Source of the DNA: Actinomycetota bacterium
GTDB lineage: Bacteria; Actinomycetota; Actinomycetes; Actinomycetales; Microbacteriaceae
DNA length: 64,000 nucleotides
Reading direction: 5' to 3'
NCBI GenBank assembly: GCA_018268455.1
Contig: JAFDWM010000001.1
Span: 36,393-100,392, forward strand
The translations under genes were made by a program, and so were the position numbers. The notes below the pieces were generated by a model. It saw only the letters and a list, made by a program, of their open reading frames with translations, did no database searches and was not told the origin of the DNA. Below, piece after piece: positions 53,893 to 63,147 of the stretch. Each line of letters opens with the position of its first letter. The first letter of the stretch is position 1.

Positions 53893-54192
53893 GTGTCTGA
53901 AATCACCCCTGATCTCGTGCGCCACCTCGGTGTGCTCGCGCGCATCCAGCTCTCCGATGACGAGGTGACGCAGCTGACCGGTCAGCTCGACGCGATCGTC
54001 GACAACATCGCCAAGGTCTCCGAGGTCGCCACCCCCGACGTGGTCGCGACGAGCCACCCCATCCCGCTGGCGAACGTGTTCCGGCCCGACGTGCCCGGTC
54101 AGACGCTGACCACCACGCAGACCCTACAGAACGCGCCCGACGCCGACGGCGACCGCTTCCGCGTGACCGCGATCCTGGGAGAAGAGCAGTGA
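53893..54192 (+). CDS. gatC: Asp/Glu-tRNA amidotransferase subunit C
   Basis: The 99-residue GatC subunit, which ties GatA to GatB. The opening [21 protein letters not shown] and the motif [15 protein letters not shown] are typical, as is the end [12 protein letters not shown] 53893 is fixed by TAGACT-6-GTG. Its stop overlaps the gatA start (GTGA, 54189-54192). It is first gene of the gatCAB operon. Confidence 0.94.
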   Translation: MSEITPDLVRHLGVLARIQLSDDEVTQLTGQLDAIVDNIAKVSEVATPDVVATSHPIPLANVFRPDVPGQTLTTTQTLQNAPDADGDRFRVTAILGEEQ

Positions 54193-55703
54193 GCGACATC
54201 ATCCGCTGGACCGCGGCTGAACTCGGAGCCAAGCTTGCCGCCGGCGAGCTGTCGAGCGTCGAGGCCACGCAGGCGCACCTGGACCGCATCGCCGCTGTCG
54301 ACGGCGATGTGCACGCCTTCCTGCACATCAACGAGCACGCGCTCGACGCGGCCGCCGACATCGACCGTCGCCGTGCCGCGGGGGAGACCCTGGGCGAGCT
54401 GGCCGGCGTGCCGCTCGCGATCAAGGACGTGCTCGTCACCACCGATCAGCCGTCCACGAGCGGCTCGAAGATCCTCGAGGGCTATCGCTCGCCGTTTGAC
54501 GCCACGGTCGTCGCGCGCTCGCGCGCCGCCGGGCTCATCGGCATCGGCAAGACCAACATGGACGAGTTCGCGATGGGCTCCTCCACCGAGCACTCGGCGT
54601 ACGGCCCCACGCACAACCCCTGGGATCTGGATCGGATCCCCGGAGGCTCCGGCGGCGGCTCGGCCGCGGCGGTCGCGGCTTTCGAAGCCCCGCTGGCACT
54701 CGGATCCGACACAGGTGGATCCATCCGCCAGCCCGCGCACGTCACCGGCACGGTCGGCATCAAGCCCACCTACGGCGGTGTCAGCCGGTACGGCGCGATC
54801 GCTCTGGCGTCGAGCCTCGATCAGGTCGGCCCCGTCACCCGCACGGTGCTCGACGCCGGTCTGCTGCACGATGTGATCGGCGGGCATGACCCGAAGGACT
54901 CCACGTCCCTGAATGAGGCGTGGCCCTCGTTCGCCGCCGCTGCGCGCGAGGGCGCGACCGGGCAGGTGCTCAAGGGGCTCAAGGTCGGCGTCGTGAAGGA
55001 ACTGCCCGACTCCGGGTTCCAGGCGGGAGTGGCGAGCTCGTTCCACGCCGCGCTGGCGCAGATGGAGGCGCAGGGCGCGGAGATCGTGGAGATCTCGGCC
55101 CCGCACTTCGAGTACGGCGTCGCCGCGTATTACCTGATCCTGCCCGCCGAGGCATCCAGCAACCTGGCCAAGTTCGACTCGGTGCGCTTCGGCCTGCGCG
55201 TCACCCCCGATGGCGGCGGCACGGTCGAGGACGTCATGTCGCTGACCCGTGAGGTCGGCTTCGGCCCCGAGGTGAAGCGCCGCATCATCCTCGGCACCTA
55301 CGCACTGTCGGCCGGTTATTACGACGCCTACTACGGCAGCGCTCAGAAGGTGCGTACGCTCATCCAGCGCGACTTCGACGCCGCCTTCGCCGAAGTCGAC
55401 GTCATCGCGACGCCGTCGGCGCCGACCACCGCGTTCAAGCTCGGTGAGAAGATCGACGACCCGCTGCAGATGTATCTGAACGATCTGACCACCATTCCGG
55501 CGAACCTCGCCGGTGTGCCCGGGATCTCGATCCCGTCGGGACTCGCGGAGGAGGACGGGCTGCCCGTCGGCATCCAGTTCCTCGCGCCCGCCATGCAGGA
55601 CGCCCGCCTGTACCGGGTCGGCGCGGCACTCGAGGCGCTGCTCGTCGACGAGTGGGGCGGGCCGCTGCTCGACCGCGCTCCTGTTCTGGGAGGAACCCGC
55701 TGA
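54189..55703 (+). CDS. gatA: Asp/Glu-tRNA amidotransferase subunit A
   Basis: The 504-residue amidase-signature subunit, which frees ammonia from glutamine for transamidation of Glu-tRNAGln/Asp-tRNAAsn. The catalytic Ser-cisSer-Lys set is visible: Lys in [10 protein letters not shown], and the serines in [11 protein letters not shown] and [21 protein letters not shown] follows. The GTG start overlaps the gatC stop, and the stop (TGATG) overlaps the gatB start, so all three subunits are translationally coupled. Confidence 0.95.
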   Translation: MSDIIRWTAAELGAKLAAGELSSVEATQAHLDRIAAVDGDVHAFLHINEHALDAAADIDRRRAAGETLGELAGVPLAIKDVLVTTDQPSTSGSKILEGYRSPFDATVVARSRAAGLIGIGKTNMDEFAMGSSTEHSAYGPTHNPWDLDRIPGGSGGGSAAAVAAFEAPLALGSDTGGSIRQPAHVTGTVGIKPTYGGVSRYGAIALASSLDQVGPVTRTVLDAGLLHDVIGGHDPKDSTSLNEAWPSFAAAAREGATGQVLKGLKVGVVKELPDSGFQAGVASSFHAALAQMEAQGAEIVEISAPHFEYGVAAYYLILPAEASSNLAKFDSVRFGLRVTPDGGGTVEDVMSLTREVGFGPEVKRRIILGTYALSAGYYDAYYGSAQKVRTLIQRDFDAAFAEVDVIATPSAPTTAFKLGEKIDDPLQMYLNDLTTIPANLAGVPGISIPSGLAEEDGLPVGIQFLAPAMQDARLYRVGAALEALLVDEWGGPLLDRAPVLGGTR

Positions 55704-57217
55704 TGTCCGCCGTCAAGCTCATGGACTACGACAAGGCGCTCGAGCTGTTCGAGCCGGTGCTCGGCTTCGAGGTGCACGTCGAGCTCAACACCGAGACCAA
55801 GATGTTCTCCGACGCCCCGAACCCGGCGAATGAGCGCAACCACGACGCCGCGCCGAACACGCTCATCGCGCCGGTGGATCTCGGACTTCCCGGATCCCTC
55901 CCGGTCGTGAACGAGACCGCCGTGCGCTCCTCGATCAGCCTGGGGCTCGCGCTCGGCTGCTCGATCGCCGAGTCGTGCCGGTTCGCGCGGAAGAACTACT
56001 TCTACCCCGACCTCGGCAAGAACTACCAGATCTCCCAGTACGACGAGCCGATCGCGTTCGAGGGATCCGTCGAGGTCGAGCTCGACGACGGCACGCTCGT
56101 GACGATCCCGATCGAGCGCGCGCACATGGAGGAGGACGCCGGCAAGCTCACCCACATGGGCGGTGCGACGGGTCGCATCCAGGGTGCGGAGTACTCGCTC
56201 GTGGACTACAACCGCGCCGGGGTGCCCCTCGTCGAGATCGTCACCAAGCCGATCTTCGGTGCCGAGCACCGCGCCCCCGAGATCGCGAAGGCGTACGTGG
56301 CAACGATCCGCGACATCGTGCGTGGCCTCGGCATCTCCGAGGCGCGTCTGGAGCGGGGCAACCTGCGCTGCGACGCCAACGTCTCCCTGCGCCCCCGCGG
56401 CCAGGAGAAGCTGGGCACTCGCACGGAGACGAAGAACGTGAACTCGATGCGCTCGGTGGAGCGCGCCGTGCGCTACGAGATCCAGCGTCAGGCGGCCATC
56501 CTCGCCGACGGCGGATCCATCACGCAGGAGACGCGGCACTGGCACGAGGACACCGGTAGCACGTCGCCCGGCCGCCCGAAGTCCGACGCGGACGACTATC
56601 GGTACTTCCCCGAGCCCGACCTGCTGCCCGTGCAGCCGGCACGCGAGCTCGTCGAGGAGCTGCGCGCGGCCCTGCCCGAGCAGCCTGTCGCACGCCGCCG
56701 CCGGCTCAAGGCGGACTGGGGCTTCGGCGACATCGAGTTCCAGGGAGTGGTGAACGCCGGTCTGCTCGACGAGGTCGAGGCGACCATCGCCGCGGGGACG
56801 ACCGCCGATGCCGCGCGGAAGTGGTGGACCGGTGAGATCAGCCGCATCGCGAACGAGCGGGAGGTCGATGCCGCGTCGCTCATCGCCCCGGCATCCGTCG
56901 CCGCGCTGCAGCAGCTCGTGGACGCGGGCACGCTGACGGACAAGCTCGCCCGCCAGGTGCTCGAGGGCGTCATCGCCGGTGAGGGCACCCCGCAGCAGGT
57001 CGTCGACGCACGCGGGCTCGCCGTGGTCTCTGACGACGGTGCGCTCATCGCCGCGATCGATGAGGCCCTGGCCGCGCAGCCCGACGTGATGGCCAAGATC
57101 AAGGACGGCAAAGTACAGGCCGCGGGCGCGGTCATCGGCGCCGTCATGAAGGCCATGAAGGGCCAGGCGGACGCCGCACGGGTGCGTGAGCTGATCCTGG
57201 AGCGCGCCGCGCAGTGA
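55703..57217 (+). CDS. gatB: Asp/Glu-tRNA amidotransferase subunit B
   Basis: The 504-residue GatB subunit, which binds the misacylated tRNA and phosphorylates the side-chain carboxylate. Landmarks: [55 protein letters not shown], the [11 protein letters not shown] motif and the C-terminal YqeY-like tail domain ([18 protein letters not shown]). ATG 55703 overlaps the gatA stop. A stem-loop follows 10 nt after the stop. Confidence 0.95.
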   Translation: MSAVKLMDYDKALELFEPVLGFEVHVELNTETKMFSDAPNPANERNHDAAPNTLIAPVDLGLPGSLPVVNETAVRSSISLGLALGCSIAESCRFARKNYFYPDLGKNYQISQYDEPIAFEGSVEVELDDGTLVTIPIERAHMEEDAGKLTHMGGATGRIQGAEYSLVDYNRAGVPLVEIVTKPIFGAEHRAPEIAKAYVATIRDIVRGLGISEARLERGNLRCDANVSLRPRGQEKLGTRTETKNVNSMRSVERAVRYEIQRQAAILADGGSITQETRHWHEDTGSTSPGRPKSDADDYRYFPEPDLLPVQPARELVEELRAALPEQPVARRRRLKADWGFGDIEFQGVVNAGLLDEVEATIAAGTTADAARKWWTGEISRIANEREVDAASLIAPASVAALQQLVDAGTLTDKLARQVLEGVIAGEGTPQQVVDARGLAVVSDDGALIAAIDEALAAQPDVMAKIKDGKVQAAGAVIGAVMKAMKGQADAARVRELILERAAQ

Positions 57218-57227
57218 CGCATGGCAA

Positions 57228-57264
57228 GCACCCGGGGCGCCGCTCGCCATGGCGCTCCGGGTGC
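57228..57264 (+). terminator. Terminator of gatCAB
   Basis: A 14-bp stem (57228-57241 with 57251-57264, one G-T pair) and a nine-base loop, just after the gatB stop. No T-run. Confidence 0.6.
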
Positions 57265-57322
57265 GGTCGTCTGCACCGGGTCCGCGCGCACGGATGTCCG
57301 TGGCCTCGGCGAGAATGAAGAC

Positions 57323-58576
57323 ATGGGACGAGGCGATGGATCCGGCCGGATCGTCTCCGCGGTCGGCGCGGACGACGCCGGCGCCGGCATCCTGCACGTC
57401 GACATGGATGCGTTCTACGCGTCGGTCGAGGTGCTGCACGATCCGTCGCTGCGTGGGCTGCCGCTGATCATCGGGGCACCCGACGGGCGCTCCGTCGTCT
57501 CGAGCGCCTCGTATGAGGCGCGCCGCTACGGAGTGCGCTCGGCCATGCCGGTCTCGCAGGCGCTGCGGCTGTGCCCGACCGCGCGGATCGTCCCGCCCGA
57601 CTTCACCCGATACCGTGACGTGTCGCAGCAGGTCATGGCGATCTTCGAGCAGGTCACACCGCTCGTCGAGCCGCTCTCGATCGATGAGGCCTTCCTCGAC
57701 GTGCGCGGTGTGCGCCGGTTGTGGGGGAGCCCCGCCGAGATCGGCGCGATGATCCGCGTACGGGTGCAGGAGGAGGTCGGGATCACCTGCAGCGTGGGTG
57801 CGGCGGCGACCAAGCACGTCGCCAAGATGGCCTCGACCATGGCCAAACCCGACGGCCTGCTGGTGGTGGCGGAGGCGGACACGCTCGCCTTCCTCGCGGA
57901 CAAGCCGGTGCGCGCCATGTGGGGTGTCGGGCCGAAGACCGCGGAGACCCTGGAGTCGCGCGGGATCCGGCTGATCCGCGATCTGCGCACGACGCCGGAG
58001 TCCGCGCTCGAGCGCGCCGTCGGACCGGCGCTCGCGGCGCGTCTCAGCGACCTGGCCGTGGGCAGAGACCCGCGCGGTGTCGAGCCCTCGCGGGTGGAGA
58101 AGAGCGTCGGTCACGAGGAGACCTTCGAGGTCGACGTCTCCGACGCGGAAGTGCTGCATTCCGAGCTCACCCGCCTGGCCGACCGGGTCGCCGTGCGCCT
58201 GCGCCGCGCCGGCTGGGAGGCGGGCACAGTGGCGATCAAGATCCGCTTCTCCGACTTCACCACGCTGAGCCGTTCGCAGACCCTGCCCGAGCCGACGTCG
58301 GTCGGCCAGCGCATCGGAGAGGTTGCGCGCGGCCTGTTCGCCGCGATCGAGCGCCGGGATCCGGTGCGGCTCGTCGGCGTCCGTGCCGAGAAACTGCGCG
58401 ACGCCGGCGGAGCGCTCGGGCTGTGGGACGACGACGCCGACTGGCGCCGGGTCGAGGATGCTCTGGACTCCGCCCAGGCGAAGTTCGGCACGGGCACCGT
58501 CACCCGGGCGCGCCACCTCGGCGCGCGCGCCGGACGAGGCGCCCCACAGCATCCGCGCGCGCACGGACTCGACTGA
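57323..58576 (+). CDS. dinB: DNA polymerase IV (Y family)
   Basis: A 417-residue error-prone translesion polymerase. Catalytic motifs are HVDMDAFYASVE (~29-40) and PLSIDEAFLDV with the acidic pair. YEARRYGVRSAMP marks the fingers, the thumb has TCSVGAAATKHVAKMAS, and a little-finger domain runs to ~390. No clamp-binding QxxLF is obvious at the very end, which is Arg/His-rich. ATG 57323 has GAGAAT six bases upstream (relaxed leaderless pattern). No clear LexA box is visible upstream. Confidence 0.92.
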   Translation: MGRGDGSGRIVSAVGADDAGAGILHVDMDAFYASVEVLHDPSLRGLPLIIGAPDGRSVVSSASYEARRYGVRSAMPVSQALRLCPTARIVPPDFTRYRDVSQQVMAIFEQVTPLVEPLSIDEAFLDVRGVRRLWGSPAEIGAMIRVRVQEEVGITCSVGAAATKHVAKMASTMAKPDGLLVVAEADTLAFLADKPVRAMWGVGPKTAETLESRGIRLIRDLRTTPESALERAVGPALAARLSDLAVGRDPRGVEPSRVEKSVGHEETFEVDVSDAEVLHSELTRLADRVAVRLRRAGWEAGTVAIKIRFSDFTTLSRSQTLPEPTSVGQRIGEVARGLFAAIERRDPVRLVGVRAEKLRDAGGALGLWDDDADWRRVEDALDSAQAKFGTGTVTRARHLGARAGRGAPQHPRAHGLD

Positions 58577-58636
58577 CGCCGCCGTGCGGCACGGCGATGG
58601 CAGCCGTCGGCAGTGGTCGCCCGCGCGCGGGTGGGT

Positions 58637-58642
58637 TAGCGT
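58637..58642 (+). promoter_or_regulatory. -10 box TAGCGT, leaderless start
   Basis: TAGCGT, six bases (GGACGC), then ATG 58649. Same hexamer and spacing as before the SDR gene. Confidence 0.6.
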
Positions 58643-58648
58643 GGACGC

Positions 58649-58981
58649 ATGCCGCACATCGCACTCGAGCTGGGTAAGAACTCCGCGTCCTTCGGCGTCA
58701 AGAGCGCCTATGGCGAACCACAGGAGGTGGACGGCGCGCAGTACACACCGGTGGCGCTGACCTTCACCGGCTTCGGCGGCGGCTCGGGCGGCGCGGAGGG
58801 CGCCGGTTCCGGCGAGGGCGGTGGTGGTGGGGGCTTCGCCATCCCGCTCGGCGTCTATGTGCGCCGCGAGGAGGGCCTGCGCTTCGAACCCAACCTGGTC
58901 TCGCTGCTCGCGGTCGCGGTGCCGTTCGTCTGGGTGGCCGGGCGCGCGGTCTCCCGCATCATCCGTGCCCTCAAGAAATGA
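58649..58981 (+). CDS. Small Gly-rich protein with C-terminal membrane helix
   Basis: A 110-residue protein. The N-terminal ~45 residues (MPHIALELGKNSASFGVKSA) are polar. A Gly/Ser/Glu run of about 25 residues follows (positions ~46-71), then a short strand-like part and a membrane segment (VSLLAVAVPFVWVAGRAV) ending in a basic tail RIIRALKK. The glycine run before a short conserved C-terminus recalls the GerW/YtfJ family of spore-former proteins, but the match is by general shape only. ATG 58649 is set by the leaderless pattern. The stop overlaps an 8-codon mini-ORF before the next gene. Confidence 0.6.
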   Translation: MPHIALELGKNSASFGVKSAYGEPQEVDGAQYTPVALTFTGFGGGSGGAEGAGSGEGGGGGGFAIPLGVYVRREEGLRFEPNLVSLLAVAVPFVWVAGRAVSRIIRALKK

Positions 58982-59033
58982 CGATCCGCTCGCGCGGGCG
59001 CTGAGCGCCGGCGCGATCAGGATCGTCGACGCC

Positions 59034-59546
59034 GTGCGCGCCGTACAGGCGGCGAACCCGGTCGTCCTCATTGACGGGCGCAGCGGCGCAGGCAAGTCGA
59101 GCCTGGCGCGGCTCGTCACGGAGCACTGGCCGCTGCGGGGCGACGCGCAGCTCGTCGCACTGGACGCGATCTATCCAGGGTGGGACGGCATGGACGCCGG
59201 CGTCGAACGCGCCTATGCGCAGGTGCTCCGTCCGCACGGTCGCGACCTGCTCGGCACCTGGCAGCGCTACGACTGGGACGCGGGGGAGTACGCGGAGAGC
59301 TATGGTGTCGATCCCTCCCGCGGCCTGATCCTGGAGGGCTGCGGTGCGATCACCCCGCGCACCGCGCGCGTAGCGGATGTGCGCGTCTGGGTGGAGTCGC
59401 CGGAACCGAGCCGCCGGCGCCGTGCACTCGATCGTGACGGTGACGTGTTCCGTCCGCACTGGGACCGTTGGGCGGCGCAGGAGCTCATGCATCTTCGCCG
59501 CGACGACCCGATCGGGCACGCGACTCTGGTGGTGACGATCCCGTAG
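59034..59546 (+). CDS. P-loop NTPase, uridine kinase-like
   Basis: About 170 residues with Walker A GRSGAGKSS, then LVALDAIYPGWDGM and LILEGCGAITPRTA, as in small P-loop kinases of the uridine-kinase/ATP-binding class. The substrate is unknown. The start is unclear. GTG 59034 is the first standard in-frame start, but the similarity-like sequence (ALSAGAIRIVDA) begins earlier at ~59001. In another frame ATG 58978, overlapping the previous stop, reads MTIRSRGR and then stops at 59004. A single-base indel there would give a natural N-terminus. Confidence 0.7.
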   Translation: MRAVQAANPVVLIDGRSGAGKSSLARLVTEHWPLRGDAQLVALDAIYPGWDGMDAGVERAYAQVLRPHGRDLLGTWQRYDWDAGEYAESYGVDPSRGLILEGCGAITPRTARVADVRVWVESPEPSRRRRALDRDGDVFRPHWDRWAAQELMHLRRDDPIGHATLVVTIP

Positions 59547-59563
59547 CGCTCGACGTCGTCGGA

Positions 59564-60094
59564 TCAGGCGGGGGCGGATCCGCCCGTCGTGTCTTCGGCC
59601 GCGTGACCGCCGTCTGCATCGTCGAGGTCGTCCGCGGCCTCGATGAGCACGTCCAGCCGATATCCGAGCCAGTCATAGACCCCGTGGCGGGAATCGGCGG
59701 GGTCGGGCTCGGCCGAATCGTCGAGCCCGAGCCGGGAGGCGATCACGAGCCGCAGCGCCGCGAGCGTGCGCAGCCACGCGTCGAGCTCGGATCCGGCGAC
59801 GACGAGCGCGACGGGCCGGTCGGGACCGGACGCGTCGTCGGTCGCCCCGGCGAGAGTCGCGCGGACGACGCGCGCATCGGCCGCGCGGCGATCCAGCAGA
59901 TCCTCGCCGGTCGCGGCGGCGAACTCCGCGGACGCCTCGGCGTCGTCGGGATAGACCGCCGGAGTGAGCCGGGCGAGTGCGGGATCCTCACCGATCTCGG
60001 CGCCCTGGAGCAGCGTCAGGAACTGGTCGATGAGCTGGACGAGGTTCGACACCTCGATGCCCGCGAGTTCGAGGCGGATCCCGGAACCGGTCAT
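59564..60094 (-). CDS. DUF2017 domain protein
   Basis: A 176-residue protein of the actinobacterial DUF2017 family. Landmarks are IEVSNLVQLIDQFLTLLQ, LARLTPAVYPDDAEASAEF and the C-terminal SRHGVYDWLGYRLDVLIEA. The function is not known; the family is regularly encoded downstream of clpS, as here (5 nt apart), suggesting a link to ClpCP/ClpAP proteolysis. The C-terminus is an Asp/Ala/Gly-rich tail. It converges with the NTPase gene. Confidence 0.84.
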   Translation of the reverse strand: MTGSGIRLELAGIEVSNLVQLIDQFLTLLQGAEIGEDPALARLTPAVYPDDAEASAEFAAATGEDLLDRRAADARVVRATLAGATDDASGPDRPVALVVAGSELDAWLRTLAALRLVIASRLGLDDSAEPDPADSRHGVYDWLGYRLDVLIEAADDLDDADGGHAAEDTTGGSAPA

Positions 60095-60099
60095 GCCGC

Positions 60100-60396
60100 T
60101 CACTCGCCGACCCGGCGCACGGTGGCCAGGAGTCCGTAGTCGTGCATCGCCTGCGCGTGCACCTCCATCGTCTCGCGTGGGCCGGTCGCGACCACCGCAT
60201 GGCCGTCGTTGTGCACCGAGAGCATGAGCCGGGTGGCGCGGTCCTTCGGATAGCCGAAGTAGGTGCGGAACACGCGCACCACGTAGCTCATCAGATTGAT
60301 CGGGTCGTCCCAGACGACGAGTTCCCACGGCACAGCGGGCGCGGCCTGCAGATCGAGATGCTCGTCCACCGCCGGCGTGATCAGCGGCGTGCTCAT
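60100..60396 (-). CDS. clpS: ATP-dependent Clp protease adaptor ClpS
   Basis: The 98-residue N-end-rule adaptor that delivers proteins with bulky N-terminal residues to the Clp protease. Landmarks are the VWDDPINLMSYVVRVF stretch and YPKDRATRLMLSVHNDGHAVV. The flexible N-terminal arm is present. ATG 60396 overlaps the stop of the metallopeptidase gene (ATGA). It is the middle gene of a three-gene operon. Confidence 0.92.
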   Translation of the reverse strand: MSTPLITPAVDEHLDLQAAPAVPWELVVWDDPINLMSYVVRVFRTYFGYPKDRATRLMLSVHNDGHAVVATGPRETMEVHAQAMHDYGLLATVRRVGE

Positions 60397-60767
60397 GCCC
60401 ATCCCATCTCGTGCAGCTGCGCATCGTCGATGCCGTAGTAGTGCGCGATCTCGTGAACGAGCGTGGTGTGCACCTCGTCGCGCAGCTCCTGCTCGTCGGC
60501 GCACTCGGCCAGATGCGGTTCGCGGTAGACCACGATGCGATCCGGCAGCTCACCCATGCCGTAATTGCCGCGCTCGGTCACCGCGAGGCCGTCGTACAGT
60601 CCCAGCAGATCCAGGGATCCGTCCTCTGGCCGGTCCTCGACGACGAACACCACGTTCTCGAGTCCCTCGACCATGTCGTCCGGCAGCCGATCCAACTCGT
60701 CGGCGACGAGTTCCTCGAAGGCGTCCGGATCCATCTGGATGCCGTCGGCGGAATCGAAGGAGGACAT
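60393..60767 (-). CDS. Zincin-like metallopeptidase family protein
   Basis: A 124-residue protein of the DUF1025/zincin-like group. The zinc motif HEIAHYYG (H105-H109) is followed by DDAQLHEMGW, where His or Glu gives the third ligand. It has no signal peptide, so it acts in the cytosol. The ATG at 60767 follows TAACAT by six bases. It leads the clpS-DUF2017 operon, suggesting a linked role in protein turnover; the substrate is unknown. Confidence 0.86.
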   Translation of the reverse strand: MSSFDSADGIQMDPDAFEELVADELDRLPDDMVEGLENVVFVVEDRPEDGSLDLLGLYDGLAVTERGNYGMGELPDRIVVYREPHLAECADEQELRDEVHTTLVHEIAHYYGIDDAQLHEMGWA

Positions 60768-60773
60768 GCATCG

Positions 60774-60779
60774 ATGTTA
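60774..60779 (-). promoter_or_regulatory. -10 box TAACAT, leaderless start of clpS operon
   Basis: On the minus strand TAACAT, six bases (CGATGC), then ATG 60767. Confidence 0.6.
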
Positions 60780-60867
60780 GCCGCCGACTCCCGGTGTTCC
60801 GGCCGACGGCCGCGCCCCTCCGCGGGCCGCTGGTGGCCGCTGGGAGAGGTGTCGCAGGGCCGTCGGC

Positions 60868-61074
60868 TCAGGTCTGGTCTGTGCGTGCTTCGAGGGCGGC
60901 GATGCGTCGCTCGAGGTAGTCGATGTAGTCACCGAGATAGCGCACCGTCTCCTCCAAGCGCCACATTCGGTTGCTGTCGGAACTGGGGCGGATCAGGACG
61001 GGTGGCGGCAACGTCTGCTGGATCTGGTCTACCGTCGCCCGGGCTGCGCCCACAGCCGAGGTGGGTTCGCTCAT
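60868..61074 (-). CDS. Small hypothetical protein, C-terminal coiled coil
   Basis: A 68-residue protein. The first half is polar (QQTLPPPVLIRPSSDSNRMW); the second (RLEETVRYLGDYIDYLERRI) has a heptad pattern. No named family is recognised. The ribosome site GAGAGGAG precedes ATG 61074 with good spacing. It is the last core-looking gene before the accessory segment. Confidence 0.6.
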   Translation of the reverse strand: MSEPTSAVGAARATVDQIQQTLPPPVLIRPSSDSNRMWRLEETVRYLGDYIDYLERRIAALEARTDQT

Positions 61075-61409
61075 GACCGGCTCCTCTCTGGCTCGCGCCG
61101 CTGGACGTCCCATTTCAGGGTGATATCGAAGGACCCGGCGGTCGGCTGGTGGGCATTGTACTCGCTGCTGTCGGTCGACCTCGGTGCGGCTTCAGCGGTG
61201 CAGGCACGAAAGAGGGCCAGGCGGAACCCGCGACCGAGGGCAGACCCTCGGGTGCGTGTTCACGCCTGACCCATGTGGGGTGCCTGAGTAGTACGTTCGG
61301 CAACTCAGCCCCCAAGACAAAAACCCTGGTCAACCGCCTAGACCGTGGGGTCTACGAGGAATCTCGACGTCCTCAGGATACCGCTCCGAAGGATGATCGT
61401 GGCCCCGTC
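61075..61409. other. Intergenic stretch at the core/accessory boundary
   Basis: 335 nt without a convincing gene. Codon preference fades here, A/T content rises near 61300-61345 (CCAAGACAAAAACCC), and the following genes have weaker codon bias. No tRNA or clear direct repeat marks an attachment site. Confidence 0.4.
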
Positions 61410-61739
61410 GTGAGGACTGTCGAGACGGCTCAAACTTTTCTCACGGCCTCCGAGGTCGACGCGCTCGTTGGTGATTATCTGGCCGGGATGGGCGTGAAGG
61501 CTCTCGCTGAGAGGTACGGCATCCACCGAGCCACAGTGTTCTCCCACCTTCGCCGCCGCAACGTACCGAGCCGCCGAACGGGACTTGGACTCGACGAGAA
61601 AGCAGAGGCCGTGCGCCTGGCGCGAGCAGGCATCTCGATGCGAGCAATCGGCCGTCGGATGGGTGTGGACCGTAAGGCGGTACGCGCAGCGCTGGTCGAG
61701 GCCGGGCTCATCGTGGATGGAGCCAGCGAAGACTCGTAG
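61410..61739 (+). CDS. Helix-turn-helix protein, serine-recombinase-tail-like
   Basis: A 109-residue protein with two HTH units: LAERYGIHRATVFSHLRRRN (~35-55) and AIGRRMGVDRKAVRAALVEA (~80-100). This arrangement, with VPSRRTGL between, resembles the DNA-binding tail found at the C-terminus of large serine recombinases and resolvases, but no catalytic domain is present. It may be a stand-alone regulator or a remnant. The frame stays open upstream to ~61149 without recombinase motifs. The start is GTG 61410 (MRTVETAQTFLTASEVD). Confidence 0.6.
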   Translation: MRTVETAQTFLTASEVDALVGDYLAGMGVKALAERYGIHRATVFSHLRRRNVPSRRTGLGLDEKAEAVRLARAGISMRAIGRRMGVDRKAVRAALVEAGLIVDGASEDS

Positions 61740-61911
61740 CGCCGTTCTGGGCCGCTGATCGCGCGGAGAGCTTCGGCGGACATCATCGCTCCCGACGTGT
61801 CTCAGCCCAGGGACCGACGCCGACAGATACCGTTGGGGATGAACGACTGCTCTCGCCAGTTCGGCACCGAGGGCGCGGATCGCCGGACGGAGTACGAGAG
61901 CAGGGCTGGAT

Positions 61912-63147
61912 ATGGCTTACGAGCAGCTACCGATAGTCGAGGTCGACCTCGACCAGCTCCTTCTCGACCTGGAGAACTACCGCATACCGACGCGTCGCGA
62001 CGACGAAGCAGGTGCGTTGAAGTACCTGTTTGCATCTGAGGACGTCCTCGGAGCCGCGCGACTGATCCTCCGCGACGGCTACTTCGACAACGAAGTCCCG
62101 ATCGTGACGTCGGCATCGGCCTCCGGCAGCAGCTCCCCATACACCGTGCTGGAAGGCAACCGTAGAGTGAGTGCGCTCAAGGCGCTCCAGGACCCGACGA
62201 TCGTGCCCGGCCATGAGGCAGAGATTCGAGCCCTGCTGAAGCGGTACGCAGTGGAGGCGGAGAATCTCCCGGAACGAATCCGTGTCATCGTCGCTCCCGA
62301 CCGAGCGACAGCTGCACCTCATGTAGCGAGGTTGCACACCGGCATCTCGAAGAGGCGCTGGAGCCGCGATCAGCAGGCCACCTTCTACTATTCGCTCGTC
62401 GACGAGCAGACCACGGTCGACGATGTGAAGGCGCAGTACCCGGACGTCGAGGTTGCCAGGTTCATGAGGATGGCCGTGATGCGGCGCTTCCTCAGCGCAG
62501 CGCCATTCTCCGACCACACCCTCCGGCAGTACGCCGCGAGTGACGACCTGGCGATGTCAGCCTTCGAGTATGCCTACCGAAGCAAGGAGATTGCTTCCGC
62601 GATCGGCGTGGAGTTCGACAAGGACGGCATGCTCCTGCCGCGGGCATCGACGCCTGAGAAGATCGCCACGAAGTTGACGAAGAAGAAGCTCAACGCTTTG
62701 GAATACCTCGTCAGCGAGTTTCGAGCGGGCCATCTCAACACTCGCTCACCAGAGTTCAAGAAGCGCAACCAGGAATATCAGTCCCTGGTGAATCGCCTGA
62801 ACGGCGTCTCGACTCCTGCTCCGCCGCAACCGGCGCCGCCCAATCCTCCCGCGCAACCAACGCCATCAGGACCATCCCAAGGTGGTCCGTCCAGTGCGCC
62901 CGGCAGGCCCAGCACTGGTGGGAGTGGAACTGGTCCGACCCCACCTGGCTCACCTGGTGGCACCGGCAGCCGCGGACCCAACCATCCAGACACGAAGGAC
63001 ACGCTTGACTTGTCGGGGCTTGACTACGAGAACGCGCCACTGAATCTCAAGCTGAGATACTTCGAGCTGCGCAGGATCAGCCTCTCGAATCTCCCGATCG
63101 CGGCCGCAATCCGGCTCTTCGTAATCAAGGGTGTAGTTGGGGTCTGA
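61912..63147 (+). pseudogene. ParB/Srx N-terminal-domain protein truncated by an ISL3 element
   Basis: About 400 native residues. An N-terminal ParB/sulfiredoxin-like domain (~1-130) carries the key motif LEGNRRVSALKAL (GxxR-type nucleotide-binding loop). A helical middle part follows (YYSLVDEQTTVDDVKAQYP), then a Pro/Gly/Ser-rich linker (~300-360) and a short C-terminal piece (LDYENAPLNLKLRYFELRRI). The last ~11 codons and the stop come from the IS end that begins at about 63113, so the natural C-terminus is lost. Codon bias is weaker than in the core genes, consistent with transfer. ParB-like nucleases of this sort occur in plasmids, phages and defence islands; its role here is unknown. Confidence 0.65.

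Noticed and set aside
57218-57322. LexA/SOS box before dinB
   Set aside because: No GAAC-N4-GTTC-like palindrome found in the upstream region.
55343-59119. Very long minus-strand open frame opposite gatA-gatB-dinB
   Set aside because: Arg/His/Gly-rich translation with no family motifs; it is the antisense shadow of high-GC genes whose own motifs are complete.
61115-61333. 72-codon minus-strand frame in the boundary region
   Set aside because: No ribosome site or leaderless promoter, and composition is not coding-like.
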